Shown here piece by piece: positions 19,320 through 29,263 of a stretch of DNA of 45,055 nt. Positions within the stretch are counted from its first letter, which is position 1. Every line of letters starts with the position of its first letter. Origin of the DNA: Flavobacterium sp. GTDB taxonomy: Bacteria; Bacteroidota; Bacteroidia; Flavobacteriales; Flavobacteriaceae. The notes beneath the pieces were generated by a model. It had not been told where the DNA came from and did no database searches. It saw only the letters and a program-made list of their open reading frames with translations. The position numbers and the translations under genes were made by a program. Location: NCBI GenBank assembly GCA_010365135.1, contig JAAFGY010000009.1, forward strand, positions 1 to 45,055, read 5' to 3'.

Positions 19320-19874
19320 ATGAAAACTACAAAATTTTTATCGGTTGCATTTTTTGCATTAGTATTTGGAGCATCATCTTTTGCTCAGAAATCGGTTGTT
19401 GTTGGTGGGGCAGCAATGTATCCAACTAAAAACATTATTGAAAACGCGGTCAACTCAAAAGATCACACAACTTTAGTTGCTGCTGTCAAAGCCGCGGATT
19501 TAGTAGCAACTTTGCAAGGAAAAGGACCTTTTACTGTTTTTGCACCTACAAACGCGGCTTTCGATAAATTGCCAAAAGGTACAGTAGAAACCTTATTGAA
19601 ACCAGAAAACAAAAAAATGCTACAAACTATTTTGACTTATCATGTTGTTGCAGGAAAAATGAATTCTATGGCTATCGCAAAGGCAATTAAAATGGGTAGC
19701 GGTAAAGCAAGTTTAAAGACGGTAAGTGGCGGAACATTAACAGCTTGGATGAAAGGCAAGAAATTGTATATCACCGATGAAAAAGGTGGAATGTCAGAAG
19801 TTACCATTGCTAATGTTAATCAATCTAATGGCGTAATTCACGTTGTCAATAAGGTACTTCTGCCAAAATCATAA
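19320..19874 (+). CDS. Fasciclin domain-containing secreted protein
   Basis: 184 aa, signal peptide; GPFTVFAPTNAAFDKLPKGTVETLL ... LTYHVVAGK. Confidence 0.95.
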   Translation: MKTTKFLSVAFFALVFGASSFAQKSVVVGGAAMYPTKNIIENAVNSKDHTTLVAAVKAADLVATLQGKGPFTVFAPTNAAFDKLPKGTVETLLKPENKKMLQTILTYHVVAGKMNSMAIAKAIKMGSGKASLKTVSGGTLTAWMKGKKLYITDEKGGMSEVTIANVNQSNGVIHVVNKVLLPKS

Positions 19875-19895
19875 TACAATATTGATTTAAATACG

Positions 19896-19929
19896 AATGA
19901 GCTCGATGTTGTATCGGGCTCATTTTTTT
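19896..19929 (+). terminator. Terminator after the fasciclin gene
   Basis: aatgagctcgat-gttgt-atcgggctcatt then ttttt. Confidence 0.85.
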
Positions 19930-19996
19930 GAGTTTATTTTAGCCTTGTATACATTTTAAGTATTATTATTCTGGATAAAGATTATCCTAAACAAAA

Positions 19997-20020
19997 AACG
20001 TCTCGATTTCTCGAGACGTT
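19997..20020. terminator. Bidirectional terminator hairpin between convergent genes
   Basis: aacgtctcga-tttc-tcgagacgtt flanked by an A-run on the left and a T-run on the right. Confidence 0.8.
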
Positions 20021-20033
20021 TTCTTATTTCTGC

Positions 20034-20047
20034 AATCTGAAATCTGC
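20034..20047. repeat. Heptamer pair abutting the OmpA-family stop codon
   Basis: aatctga|aatctgc immediately followed by tta (stop on minus strand). Confidence 0.5.
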
Positions 20048-20878
20048 TTATTTTTGTTTTTTCATTTCTTTTTCAACCATTTCATAGAATTGGTCAATTT
20101 TTGGCATTACATAGATACGAGTTCTTCTATTTTTAGCTTTGTTTTCAGCAGAATCATTTGCTACCAAAGGCACATATGAACTTCTACCTGCAGCAATTAA
20201 TTGAGCTGGATTAACACCTAATTGAGCAGACAAAACTCGAATAATTGATGTAGAACGTTTTACGCTCAAATCCCAATTGTCAAGCAATACTCCGTTACCA
20301 ATGAAAGGAACGTTGTCAGTATGACCTTCTACCATACATTCAAAATCGGGTTTGTCATTGACTACTTTAGCCACTTTCGCCAAAACTCCTTTTGCTCTGT
20401 CGCTTACTTCATAGCTACCGCTTTTGAACAACATTTTATCAGAAATTGAGATGAAAACTACCCCTTTTTCTACATTAATTTCGATATCTTCATCATTTAA
20501 TCCTACAACAGATTTTAAGCTAGTTACCACAGCAAGTGTTACACTGTCTTTTTTGGTTAAAGCATCTTGCATTCTGCTGATTTTCAAATCTTTTTCTTTG
20601 ATTGATTCCAAAGCTTTTTCAATGTTTTCAGCTCCTTTTGTGGTCAAAACAGTCATATCTTTCGACTGAGAAATTAAATGTTGGTTTTGGTCTTTTAAAC
20701 CATCAGCGCTGGCTTTTAGACCTGCTTTTTCTTCTAAACAAGTATTCAATTTTACGGTACAAGTGTTCAATAAATCTTGAGTTTCTTTATTTTTGGCTTC
20801 CAATGCTGCGTATTGTTTCTTAGAAACGCAAGAAGTTAAAAGCATAAAGAACGATAAGGCAATTACAATTTTTTTCAT
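20048..20878 (-). CDS. OmpA family lipoprotein (MotB/OmpA C-terminal domain)
   Basis: 276 aa, lipobox MLLTSC, coiled coil, VEGHTDNVPFIGNGVLLDNWDLSVKRSTSIIRVL...NRRTRIYVMP. Confidence 0.93.
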   Translation of the reverse strand: MKKIVIALSFFMLLTSCVSKKQYAALEAKNKETQDLLNTCTVKLNTCLEEKAGLKASADGLKDQNQHLISQSKDMTVLTTKGAENIEKALESIKEKDLKISRMQDALTKKDSVTLAVVTSLKSVVGLNDEDIEINVEKGVVFISISDKMLFKSGSYEVSDRAKGVLAKVAKVVNDKPDFECMVEGHTDNVPFIGNGVLLDNWDLSVKRSTSIIRVLSAQLGVNPAQLIAAGRSSYVPLVANDSAENKAKNRRTRIYVMPKIDQFYEMVEKEMKKQK

Positions 20879-20928
20879 ACTAAGTTAAAATTTTAATTAA
20901 AGTGAATTACAAAGTTAATATTTTATGT

Positions 20929-21930
20929 TTATTTAGAGTCAAAGATTTTGGTAAATACTTTAATTTTCTTAAGAAAATAAAGATAAACGATACTTTTAAC
21001 CTTATAGTATTTGGCGGATTGAAAATTTTCTCTTTTCCTGTAATTTTGCGGAATAAGGCGGTAAAACGCAAAATGTGCCCTTAAAATAGCCCAAAAATGT
21101 TTGAATTTTCCTTGTAAAAGAAATTGCATCCCAGCTATTCCATCTAAAATTAGGCGCATAAAAAACACTGGAACCAACAGGTTTTTTGGTAAGTTTTTTA
21201 CCATCATCAACAATGAATTTCTAAAATTTAAAAAGGTTTTCATAGGGTTTCCTTGTTGCAAAGTCGCTCCGCCCACGTGATACACCACCGATTTTGAATT
21301 GTATTTAATGACATGGCCTTTATTGAAAGCACGCCAACACAAATCTATTTCTTCCTGATGGGCAAAAAAATCAGCATCGAAACCGTTCAGTTCCTTATAA
21401 ATGGAACTTCGTATAAAAAAACACGCACCAGACGCCCAAAATATTTCACAGTTGTCATCGTATTGTCCGCTGTCTTTTTCCAAAGTTTCAAAAATGCGCC
21501 CACGACAAAACATATACCCATATTTATCCATAAACCCCCCAGCAGCGCCAGCATATTCAAAGTATTCTTTGCGGTTATAATCTAAGATCTTGGGTTGAAT
21601 TATAGCCGTTTTAGGTTCCTTTTCGAAAGTTTCGACGATAGGTTTCAGCCAATTTTCCGTTACTTCAATATCTGAATTTACTAAGGCATAAATCTGGGAA
21701 TCTATGTGCTTTAAAGCTTCATTATAGCCTTGCGCAAAGCCAAAATTACGCTCGTTTTGGACAATTTTTATCGTTGGAAAGTTAGCTTTTACAAAAGAAA
21801 TGGAAGTATCGGTGGAAGCATTATCAGCAACATAAATGTCGGCTTGAGGAGAATATTTTACAATGGCGGGTAAAAACTGTTCCAATAATTTTTTTCCATT
21901 CCAATTGAGGATTACGACGGCTATTTTCAT
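20929..21930 (-). CDS. Glycosyltransferase family 2 protein
   Basis: 333 aa; VVILNWNGKKLLEQFLPAIVKYSPQADIYVADNASTD, SGACFFIRSSIYKELNGFD. Confidence 0.93.
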   Translation of the reverse strand: MKIAVVILNWNGKKLLEQFLPAIVKYSPQADIYVADNASTDTSISFVKANFPTIKIVQNERNFGFAQGYNEALKHIDSQIYALVNSDIEVTENWLKPIVETFEKEPKTAIIQPKILDYNRKEYFEYAGAAGGFMDKYGYMFCRGRIFETLEKDSGQYDDNCEIFWASGACFFIRSSIYKELNGFDADFFAHQEEIDLCWRAFNKGHVIKYNSKSVVYHVGGATLQQGNPMKTFLNFRNSLLMMVKNLPKNLLVPVFFMRLILDGIAGMQFLLQGKFKHFWAILRAHFAFYRLIPQNYRKRENFQSAKYYKVKSIVYLYFLKKIKVFTKIFDSK

Positions 21931-21990
21931 TAATTTCTTTTAAGTAAACGATTTCAATTTTTATAAATCCAATTGTTTATTCTATATTTT

Positions 21991-22443
21991 CTAAATTGTC
22001 CTCCCATAATCTGGCATTTCATTCAAAAATTCATATTTCTCATTTTCAAAATCCATCAAGCAAAAGTAATGATTCAAACCATTGGTTACCATTAAATATT
22101 GGGCTTTCAAAGTCATATTGTAGCGTGCGATTTGGTCGAAAGTGGCTTGAGCCGTTCTAATTTCTGGAGCTTTGCATTCTACCAAAACAAAAATGGAACC
22201 ATCGGGATTGAAAACGACAATATCGTATCTTTTTCGCAATCCGTTGACGTTCAAAACTTTTTCGACGTTTATCAATGATTTCGGATATTTTTTTTCTTCC
22301 AATAAAAACCGAACTACGTGTTGGCGAACCCATTCTTCGGGCGTAAGAATGATAAATCTTTTCCTAATTTCGTCGAAAATTGACACTTTATTTTCGCTAT
22401 TTTTGAAACGGAAAGAATAAGAAGGAAAATTGAGTTGCTGCAT
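21991..22443 (-). CDS. Solitary type I restriction HsdR N-terminal-domain-like protein
   Basis: FILTPEEWVRQHVVRFLLEEKKYPKSLINVEK...RYDIVVFNPDGSIFVLVECKAP (PD-(D/E)XK-like). Start moved to MQQLNFPSYSF. Confidence 0.85.
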   Translation of the reverse strand: MQQLNFPSYSFRFKNSENKVSIFDEIRKRFIILTPEEWVRQHVVRFLLEEKKYPKSLINVEKVLNVNGLRKRYDIVVFNPDGSIFVLVECKAPEIRTAQATFDQIARYNMTLKAQYLMVTNGLNHYFCLMDFENEKYEFLNEMPDYGRTI

Positions 22444-22477
22444 AAAGCAAAAGTAAGCCTTTTTGAATAGAGAAAAA

Positions 22478-22587
22478 AGATAATAGATGAAAGACGAAGA
22501 GATAAAAGAGTATAGAAACAAGAGAATAAAAGATTTGGAAATCCGAAATCTGCCATCTAAAATAGTTAATCTAAATCATAAATCGCT
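22478..22587. repeat. Degenerate heptamer array ending at the holA GTG start
   Basis: agataat|agatgaa|agacgaa ... aatccga|aatctgc|catctaa|aatagtt|aatctaa|atcataa|atcgct then GTG. Confidence 0.55.
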
Positions 22588-23592
22588 GTGGACGTAGTTT
22601 TAAAAATAGTTAGTGACATCAAAGCGGGCAACATCAAACCTATTTATTTTTTAATGGGCGAAGAACCCTATTATATTGACAAATTATCTGATTATATTGA
22701 GCAAACGGTTTTGACAGAAGACGAAAAAAGCTTTAACCAAACGGTTTTGTACGGTCGCGATGTTTCGATTGAAGATATTGTTTCAACAGCCAAACGTTAT
22801 CCTATGATGGCGGAACGCCAGGTGGTGATCGTAAAAGAAGCTCAAGATTTGACAAAAACGATCGACAAACTTGAAAGCTATGCCGAAAACCCAATGCCTT
22901 CAACAGTTTTGGTTTTTTGTTACAAATACAAAACATTGGACAAGCGCAAAAAATTATCGAAACTAATTGCAAAATTGGGAATTCTTTACGAAAGCAAAAA
23001 GTTGTACGAAAATCAAATTGGCGATTGGATCAAGCGTGTTTTGTCTGGAAAAAGTTATTCGATTGAACCCAAAGCGAATGCAATGTTGGTCGAATTTTTG
23101 GGAACGGATTTGAGTAAAATTAACAATGAATTGGAGAAATTGCAAATCATTTTGCCGAAAGGCAGTACGATTACGCCCAAACATATTGAGGAAAACATTG
23201 GCTTTAGCAAAGACTTCAATAATTTTGAATTGTTAAATGCTTTGGGTTCCAAAAACCAATTGAAAGCCTTTCAAATTGTACAATATTTTTCGGATAATCA
23301 GAAAGCGAATCCATTGGTAGTAACTACAAGCACCGTTTTTGGATTTTTCATCAAACTTTTAAAATACCACGGTTTAAAAGATCGCAATCCCAAAAATGTT
23401 GCAGCCGTTTTAGGAATCAACCCATTTTTCTTGAAAGATTATGATTTGGCTCTCAAAAATTATCCAATGCGAAAAGTAAGTCAGATCGTTTCTACGTTGC
23501 GCAATGTGGATGTGAAAAGCAAAGGTGTTGGCGCAAATTCGTGGTCACAATCCGATTTATTACGAGAAATGTTGCTAGGCATTTTTAATTAA
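22588..23592 (+). CDS. holA: DNA polymerase III subunit delta
   Basis: 334 aa; KAGNIKPIYFLMGEEPYYIDKLSDYIEQ, GTDLSKINNELEKL; GTG start. Confidence 0.93.
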   Translation: MDVVLKIVSDIKAGNIKPIYFLMGEEPYYIDKLSDYIEQTVLTEDEKSFNQTVLYGRDVSIEDIVSTAKRYPMMAERQVVIVKEAQDLTKTIDKLESYAENPMPSTVLVFCYKYKTLDKRKKLSKLIAKLGILYESKKLYENQIGDWIKRVLSGKSYSIEPKANAMLVEFLGTDLSKINNELEKLQIILPKGSTITPKHIEENIGFSKDFNNFELLNALGSKNQLKAFQIVQYFSDNQKANPLVVTTSTVFGFFIKLLKYHGLKDRNPKNVAAVLGINPFFLKDYDLALKNYPMRKVSQIVSTLRNVDVKSKGVGANSWSQSDLLREMLLGIFN

Positions 23593-23725
23593 ATCCACAT
23601 TTTTATTAACCTTGAAACTGAATAAAGCAAAATTCTGTATGTAAGGAAGATAACTTTCTATTGCCGATCATTACTTATCTCCAAAGTTATTTTCCAAATT
23701 ACATTCAGAATATGAAATTAATTAG

Positions 23726-23733
23726 TACTTTTG
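23726..23733 (+). promoter_or_regulatory. Putative Bacteroidota -7 box
   Basis: TACTTTTG 44 nt before the ATG at 23778; no clear -33 box. Confidence 0.3.
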
Positions 23734-23777
23734 TTTAATATTTTTATAAAATGTATAAACAAAATTTCTGAACGAAA

Positions 23778-24419
23778 ATGAATAAAATAAACTTGGATTC
23801 TCAAGACATAAACAATCTGGAAAAGCGACAAAAAGTTCATCTCATCAATAGTTTGAGTGGTTTTAAAAGTGTTTCATTGGTGGGCACTACTTCTAATTCG
23901 GGCAATACTAATTTGGCAATTTTTAGTTCCATTTTTCATATTGGCGCCAATCCGCCATTAATTGCGATGATTTTCAGGCCAAGTCCTCCAGAACGCAATA
24001 CCTTAAGTAATATTCTCGAAACGGGTTTTTACACTTTGAACCATCTCAACGAAGGTATTTTTAAGCAAGGCCATCAAACTTCAGCTCGTTATGATGAGGA
24101 GATTTCTGAATTTGATGTTACGGGTCTAACACCAGATTTTAAAAATGATTTTAAAGCGCCATTTGTAAAAGAAAGTAATATTCAACTCGGAATCCAATTT
24201 AAAGAAAAAATTGACATTAAAATTAATGATACGATGATGGTAATTGGAGAAATAGTCCAAATTTATTTTCCAGAAAATTGTCTGAGTAAAGATGGTTTTA
24301 TAGATATTGAAAAAGCCCATACGATTACGTGTTCGGGTCTTGACAGTTATCATAAAACGGTAAAATTAGACCGATTGAGTTATGCGAAACCTGGCAAAAA
24401 AGTGATTTCTATATTTTAA
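23778..24419 (+). CDS. Flavin reductase family protein (FMN-binding split barrel)
   Basis: 213 aa; KSVSLVGTTSNSGNTNLAIFSSIFHIGANPPLIAMIFRP. Confidence 0.9.
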   Translation: MNKINLDSQDINNLEKRQKVHLINSLSGFKSVSLVGTTSNSGNTNLAIFSSIFHIGANPPLIAMIFRPSPPERNTLSNILETGFYTLNHLNEGIFKQGHQTSARYDEEISEFDVTGLTPDFKNDFKAPFVKESNIQLGIQFKEKIDIKINDTMMVIGEIVQIYFPENCLSKDGFIDIEKAHTITCSGLDSYHKTVKLDRLSYAKPGKKVISIF

Positions 24420-24590
24420 AATTTGAAGGTAAACACTATTTAGAAAATCTTCGGCTAATAGAGTAAAAATTCTGTTTCAGGAATTAATTGTTGTATCATT
24501 ACTACTTATATAGAAATGCTAATTAAAAATTTATAATTAGCATTGAAAATTTACGATATTTGCACTTCTAAAATATAATTCACAATAATT

Positions 24591-24773
24591 ATGGGAATGA
24601 ACAAAAACACCATTTTAGGATGGGCGACGTTGATAATGATCATCATGGGACTCTTACTTATAGGATTAGGCGCTTTTCGATATGATGATGTCGCTGGATG
24701 GGGATTTGCAGCTGTTGGAATAGGATTCTTGGCCAACGCTTGGGTTTTTAGTGCATTAAAAGGAAGAGTGTAA
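24591..24773 (+). CDS. Small two-TM membrane protein (CAL67264-like family)
   Basis: 60 aa; MGMNKNTILGWATLIMIIMGLLLIGLGAFRYDDVAGWGFAAVGIGFLANAWVFSALKGRV; family name from memory. Confidence 0.75.
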   Translation: MGMNKNTILGWATLIMIIMGLLLIGLGAFRYDDVAGWGFAAVGIGFLANAWVFSALKGRV

Positions 24774-24801
24774 TATTTATTAAAAATTTTAATTTAAAAA
24801 A

Positions 24802-26496
24802 ATGGCCGACGATAAAAAAGTGATTTTCTCAATGCAAAAATTGAGTAAAACTTATCAAGGAGCAGATAAACCTGTTCTTAAAAATATTTATTTGAGTTTC
24901 TTTTATGGAGCTAAAATTGGAATTTTGGGACTTAACGGTTCTGGAAAATCTTCCCTTTTGAAAATTATTGCAGGAGTTGATAAAAATTATCAAGGCGATG
25001 TAGTTTTTCAACCCGGTTATACCGTGGGGTATTTAGAACAAGATCCCCAATTAGACGAAACAAAAACTGTTATCGAAATTGTGCAAGAAGGAGTGGCCGA
25101 AACGATGGCTGTTCTTGCAGAATACAACGATATAAACGATTTATTTGGTCTTCCAGAAAACTACGAAGATGCCGATAAAATGGACAAGTTAATGGCTCGC
25201 CAAGCTTCTTTGCAGGACAAAATTGACGCCCTTGGCGCTTGGGAAATCGATACCAAACTAGAGATTGCCATGGATGCATTGCGCACTCCAGAAGGCGATA
25301 CTCCAATCAAGAATTTATCTGGTGGTGAACGTCGTCGAGTGGCTTTGTGTCGCTTGTTATTGCAACAACCTGATGTTTTGCTTTTAGATGAGCCAACGAA
25401 TCACTTGGATGCAGAAAGTGTGCTTTGGTTAGAGCAACATTTGGCACAATATGCTGGGACTGTAATTGCCGTAACGCACGATAGATACTTTTTGGATAAT
25501 GTTGCGGGCTGGATATTAGAACTTGATCGAGGAGAAGGCATTCCTTGGAAAGGAAATTATTCTTCTTGGTTAGAGCAAAAATCGGGACGAATGGCATTGG
25601 AAGAAAAAGTAGCCTCGAAACGACGAAAAAATTTGGAACGGGAGTTGGACTGGGTTCGTCAAGGTGCCAAAGGTCGTCAAACCAAGCAAAAAGCGCGTTT
25701 GCAGAACTATGATAAACTTTTGAATGAAGACCAAAAACAATTAGACGAAAAATTAGAAATCTATATTCCAAATGGTCCAAGATTGGGAACCAATGTCATT
25801 GAAGCCAAAAATGTTGCCAAAGCTTTTGGAGAAAAATTATTGTACGATAACTTAAATTTTACTTTGCCACAGGCTGGAATTGTTGGAATTATTGGACCAA
25901 ATGGTGCTGGTAAATCAACTATTTTCAAAATGATTATGGGTGAAGAAAAACCAGATTCAGGTGAGTTTTTAATTGGCGACACGGTGAAAATCGCTTATGT
26001 AGATCAAGCGCATTCTAATATTGATGTCAACAAATCCATTTGGGAAAATTTTGCCGATGGTCAGGAATTGATAATGATGGGCGGACGACAAGTTAATTCT
26101 CGGGCTTATTTATCTCGATTTAATTTTGGCGGAGGCGAACAAAACAAGAAAGTATCGATGCTTTCGGGTGGAGAAAGAAACCGTTTACACTTAGCAATGA
26201 CATTGAAAGAAGAAGGAAACGTACTTTTATTGGATGAGCCAACGAATGATTTGGACATTAACACGCTTCGAGCTTTGGAAGAAGGTTTAGAAAGTTTTGC
26301 AGGTTGTGCTGTTGTAATTTCCCATGATAGATGGTTTCTGGACAGAATTTGTACGCATATTTTAGCGTTCGAAGGCAACTCCGAAGTGTACTATTTCGAA
26401 GGTGGTTTCTCTGATTATGAAGAAAATAAAAAGAAACGTTTGGGTGGCGATTTAACGCCAAAACGATTAAAATACAGAAAATTAATTCGAGGATAA
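24802..26496 (+). CDS. ettA: Energy-dependent translational throttle protein EttA (ABC-F)
   Basis: 564 aa; two ABC domains GLNGSGKSSLLKIIAG / GPNGAGKSTIFKMIMG, LSGGERRRVALCRLLLQQPDVLLLDEPTNHLDAESVLWLEQHL. Confidence 0.93.
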   Translation: MADDKKVIFSMQKLSKTYQGADKPVLKNIYLSFFYGAKIGILGLNGSGKSSLLKIIAGVDKNYQGDVVFQPGYTVGYLEQDPQLDETKTVIEIVQEGVAETMAVLAEYNDINDLFGLPENYEDADKMDKLMARQASLQDKIDALGAWEIDTKLEIAMDALRTPEGDTPIKNLSGGERRRVALCRLLLQQPDVLLLDEPTNHLDAESVLWLEQHLAQYAGTVIAVTHDRYFLDNVAGWILELDRGEGIPWKGNYSSWLEQKSGRMALEEKVASKRRKNLERELDWVRQGAKGRQTKQKARLQNYDKLLNEDQKQLDEKLEIYIPNGPRLGTNVIEAKNVAKAFGEKLLYDNLNFTLPQAGIVGIIGPNGAGKSTIFKMIMGEEKPDSGEFLIGDTVKIAYVDQAHSNIDVNKSIWENFADGQELIMMGGRQVNSRAYLSRFNFGGGEQNKKVSMLSGGERNRLHLAMTLKEEGNVLLLDEPTNDLDINTLRALEEGLESFAGCAVVISHDRWFLDRICTHILAFEGNSEVYYFEGGFSDYEENKKKRLGGDLTPKRLKYRKLIRG

Positions 26497-26524
26497 ATTT
26501 TTGAATTTCAAAATTTTCTATTTC

Positions 26525-26559
26525 AAACCTCAAAGGTTTTTTTCAAACCTTTGAGGTTT
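26525..26559. terminator. 35-bp hairpin, 15-bp perfect arms (copy 2 of the dispersed element at 15425)
   Basis: aaacctcaaaggttt-ttttc-aaacctttgaggttt; sits between convergent genes. Confidence 0.85.
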
Positions 26560-26563
26560 TTTG

Positions 26564-26977
26564 TTACAAAAATTTTGATTTTAATTCCGCTGTCGGACTC
26601 ACACAACTTTCTTTTTTGCCATACCATTTATACCGGTTTTTCGCAATATAATCGTAAAGTTGATTGCTAATTCCTGTTGGAATGATCCTAAAAATGGTTC
26701 CATAATGCCAAATTCCACCAATATTTTTTGCAATTTCTACTGCAGCTTTTGATTTGTAATAATAAGCAATTCCAGGTTCATACAAAATAATGCTATCAAT
26801 GTTTTTGGAATTTATTCCAATGTGTTTTAAAATTTCCTGACCCAATTCTGATTGTAAAGCTACAAATCGAAATACGTCTTTCGTGTCGTGTTGAATCACA
26901 AACTGAACGGCCGAATCACACAAATTGCAAACGCCGTCAAAGAGTATTATTTTTTTGTTTGGAAGTAGGTTTAGCAT
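26564..26977 (-). CDS. Thiol-disulfide oxidoreductase DCC family protein
   Basis: 137 aa; IILFDGVCNLCDSAVQFVIQHD. Confidence 0.93.
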   Translation of the reverse strand: MLNLLPNKKIILFDGVCNLCDSAVQFVIQHDTKDVFRFVALQSELGQEILKHIGINSKNIDSIILYEPGIAYYYKSKAAVEIAKNIGGIWHYGTIFRIIPTGISNQLYDYIAKNRYKWYGKKESCVSPTAELKSKFL

Positions 26978-26982
26978 ATTTT

Positions 26983-29148
26983 TTACTTTTTACTTGCTTC
27001 AACCAATTCCAATTGATCCAAACTCACCTTCGAAGTAAACATCCCATAATTGACCGTGGCTTTGTTTTTTTCAATGTTGTCAATACTTCCCACAGCTTTT
27101 CCATCCATCATTCGCACTCGATCTCCAACTTTTAAAACAGGTTTTGGTTTTTCAATTAGTGGCTTGAGTTTCTTTTCTTTTTTGGCAACTCTAATTTCCT
27201 CTACTTTAACTTCAATTTCTTTGATGACTTCTTTTTTCTTTTCTACGATTGCTTTTGCTTCTTTTGGAGTTGCTTTTTTTCGTTTAGAATTTTCGATTTC
27301 TACCAATTTTAGAAATTCTCCAATCAGGTCTTTCTTACTTTTATTGTTGAAATAGTTTTCGGCAATAACTTCAATTTTTTGACCAATGTAAATCGTTTTC
27401 TGATTGCTGTCATACAATTCCTGATAGCTTTCCAGTTTTTGCTTGATTTTTACATTGATATTTTCCATTTTTTTGCTTTCTTCCCGTGCTTTAGTTTCTT
27501 CTTCTTTCAAATTGATAGAAGTTTTTTCCAATTTTGAACGTTCTTTTTGCAATGTCGCAATGGTTTTGTCGAAACGCACTTTTCCAACTTCAATTTTCTT
27601 TTTTGCTCGATTAATTAAACTGAAAGGAATTCCATTTTTCAAAGCGACTTCAAACGTAAACGAGCTTCCAGCTTGACCCAAAATCAATTTATATAATGGT
27701 TCCAAAGTTTTTTCGTCAAATAACATATTGGCGTTTATGGCAAAAGGCAATTCGTTAGCTAGAATTTTTAGGTTGGAATAATGCGTGGTTATAATTCCAA
27801 AAGCTTCCCGATGATAAAATTCCTCCAAGAAAATTTCTGCCAAAGCACCTCCTAATTCGGGGTCAGATCCTGTACCAAATTCATCAATTAAGAACATCGT
27901 TTTCTTGTTGCACTTCTTCAAAAAGTAGTTCATATTTTTGAGTCGGTAACTGTATGTACTCAAATGATTTTCAATAGATTGATTGTCTCCAATGTCTGTT
28001 AAAATTCTATCAAACAAAAAGGTTTCGCTGCGTTCGTGAACGGGAATCAACATCCCAGATTGCAACATTAATTGGAGTAATCCAACGGTTTTCAGCGAAA
28101 TAGTTTTACCTCCAGCATTAGGTCCAGAAATGACGATAATCCTTTTTTCTTGGTTCAATTCAAAAGTTTGGGGATGCGTAATTTCGTTTTTTTGTTTGTT
28201 GTTCAAATACAAAATAGGATGGAAGGCCTCTCTAAAAAACAATCTTCGGTCTTCGGTAATTGTTGGCAAAATTCCATTGATTCTGTTGGCATATTTTGCT
28301 TTTGCCGCCACCACATCAATATCACTCAAGAAATCTTGATATTGAATAAGCAATGGCAAAAATGGTCGAATTTGGTTAGACAATTGTTTCAAAATTCGGG
28401 TAATTTCCTCTTTTTCTTCGTATTCTAAATTGCTTAATTCTCGGGAATATTTTAAGGTTAATTCTGGTTCAATGTAAGCAATGCTACCGGTTTTGGAACT
28501 ACCCAAAATAGATCCTTTCACTTTTCGTCGATACATTGCCAGAACCGCCAGAACTCTACGATTTTGGACAAAACTTTCTTTAATATCGTCCAAATAACCT
28601 AGCGAATTGTATTGCGTTAAAGCCACACCAAAACTTTGATTGACTTTGCCACGAACAGAGTTCATTTCTCTTCTAATTTCTTGTAATTGTGGAGAAGCAT
28701 TGTCTTTGATTTCTCCATATTTATCAACAACAATGTCGACAAGGCTGCTGATTTCTTTGGTAATCTGTATTTCAGATGCTTTTGCATTCAATTGTGGATA
28801 ATAATCATCGAATTTTTTGAAATAATTCAGCATAAAATTCGCAGTGTCCGAAATGGTAGCAATTTTCCTGAAACCTCCCACTTCCAGAAAGCTATCTTCA
28901 ATGGCTAAGAACTTGATTTCATAAGTAATCGCATCAAAACCGTGATTGGGAATAGCATTATTATTTTGGAAAGACGAAACATATTCCGAGGTTTGCATCA
29001 AGGCATTCATCAAGGTTTCTTTGTCTCGGAAAGGCGTAATTTCGAGTGCTTTTTGCTTGCCAATATCAGTATTGCAAAGAGCCGAAATGGTTTCGAGAAC
29101 GGTTGGGAATTGTAAGTCTTGAAGCGTTTTTTCTGTAATGGATATCAT
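26983..29148 (-). CDS. mutS2: Endonuclease MutS2
   Basis: 721 aa; SGPNAGGKTISLKTVGLLQLMLQSGMLIP, FLIDEFGTGSDPELGGALAE; truncated Smr-less C-terminus with coiled coil. Confidence 0.93.
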   Translation of the reverse strand: MISITEKTLQDLQFPTVLETISALCNTDIGKQKALEITPFRDKETLMNALMQTSEYVSSFQNNNAIPNHGFDAITYEIKFLAIEDSFLEVGGFRKIATISDTANFMLNYFKKFDDYYPQLNAKASEIQITKEISSLVDIVVDKYGEIKDNASPQLQEIRREMNSVRGKVNQSFGVALTQYNSLGYLDDIKESFVQNRRVLAVLAMYRRKVKGSILGSSKTGSIAYIEPELTLKYSRELSNLEYEEKEEITRILKQLSNQIRPFLPLLIQYQDFLSDIDVVAAKAKYANRINGILPTITEDRRLFFREAFHPILYLNNKQKNEITHPQTFELNQEKRIIVISGPNAGGKTISLKTVGLLQLMLQSGMLIPVHERSETFLFDRILTDIGDNQSIENHLSTYSYRLKNMNYFLKKCNKKTMFLIDEFGTGSDPELGGALAEIFLEEFYHREAFGIITTHYSNLKILANELPFAINANMLFDEKTLEPLYKLILGQAGSSFTFEVALKNGIPFSLINRAKKKIEVGKVRFDKTIATLQKERSKLEKTSINLKEEETKAREESKKMENINVKIKQKLESYQELYDSNQKTIYIGQKIEVIAENYFNNKSKKDLIGEFLKLVEIENSKRKKATPKEAKAIVEKKKEVIKEIEVKVEEIRVAKKEKKLKPLIEKPKPVLKVGDRVRMMDGKAVGSIDNIEKNKATVNYGMFTSKVSLDQLELVEASKK

Positions 29149-29152
29149 TTGT

Positions 29153-29203
29153 AAGTCAAAAGTCTAATGTCAAAAGTCCAAAGTTACAAAGTAAAAAAGT
29201 CAA
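29153..29203. repeat. Heptamer array abutting the mutS2 start
   Basis: aagtcaa|aagtcta|atgtcaa|aagtcca|aagttac|aaagtaa|aaaagtc. Confidence 0.7.
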
Positions 29204-29263
29204 AAACCATTTTCTTTCCTTACTTTGCTAAAACTTTGCGAACTTTACACCAAAACAATTTGT

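Noticed and set aside
21991-22443. Restriction-modification or other defence system
   Set aside because: Only an HsdR-N-like domain is present, with no HsdM/HsdS or motor domain nearby. It sits beside holA and looks like a housekeeping-neighbourhood conserved protein.
24516-24543. 9-bp hairpin (atgctaatt/aattagcat) upstream of the small membrane protein as a riboswitch
   Set aside because: AT-only-like short stem in an AT-rich intergenic region with no conserved riboswitch core; could be a weak terminator or chance.
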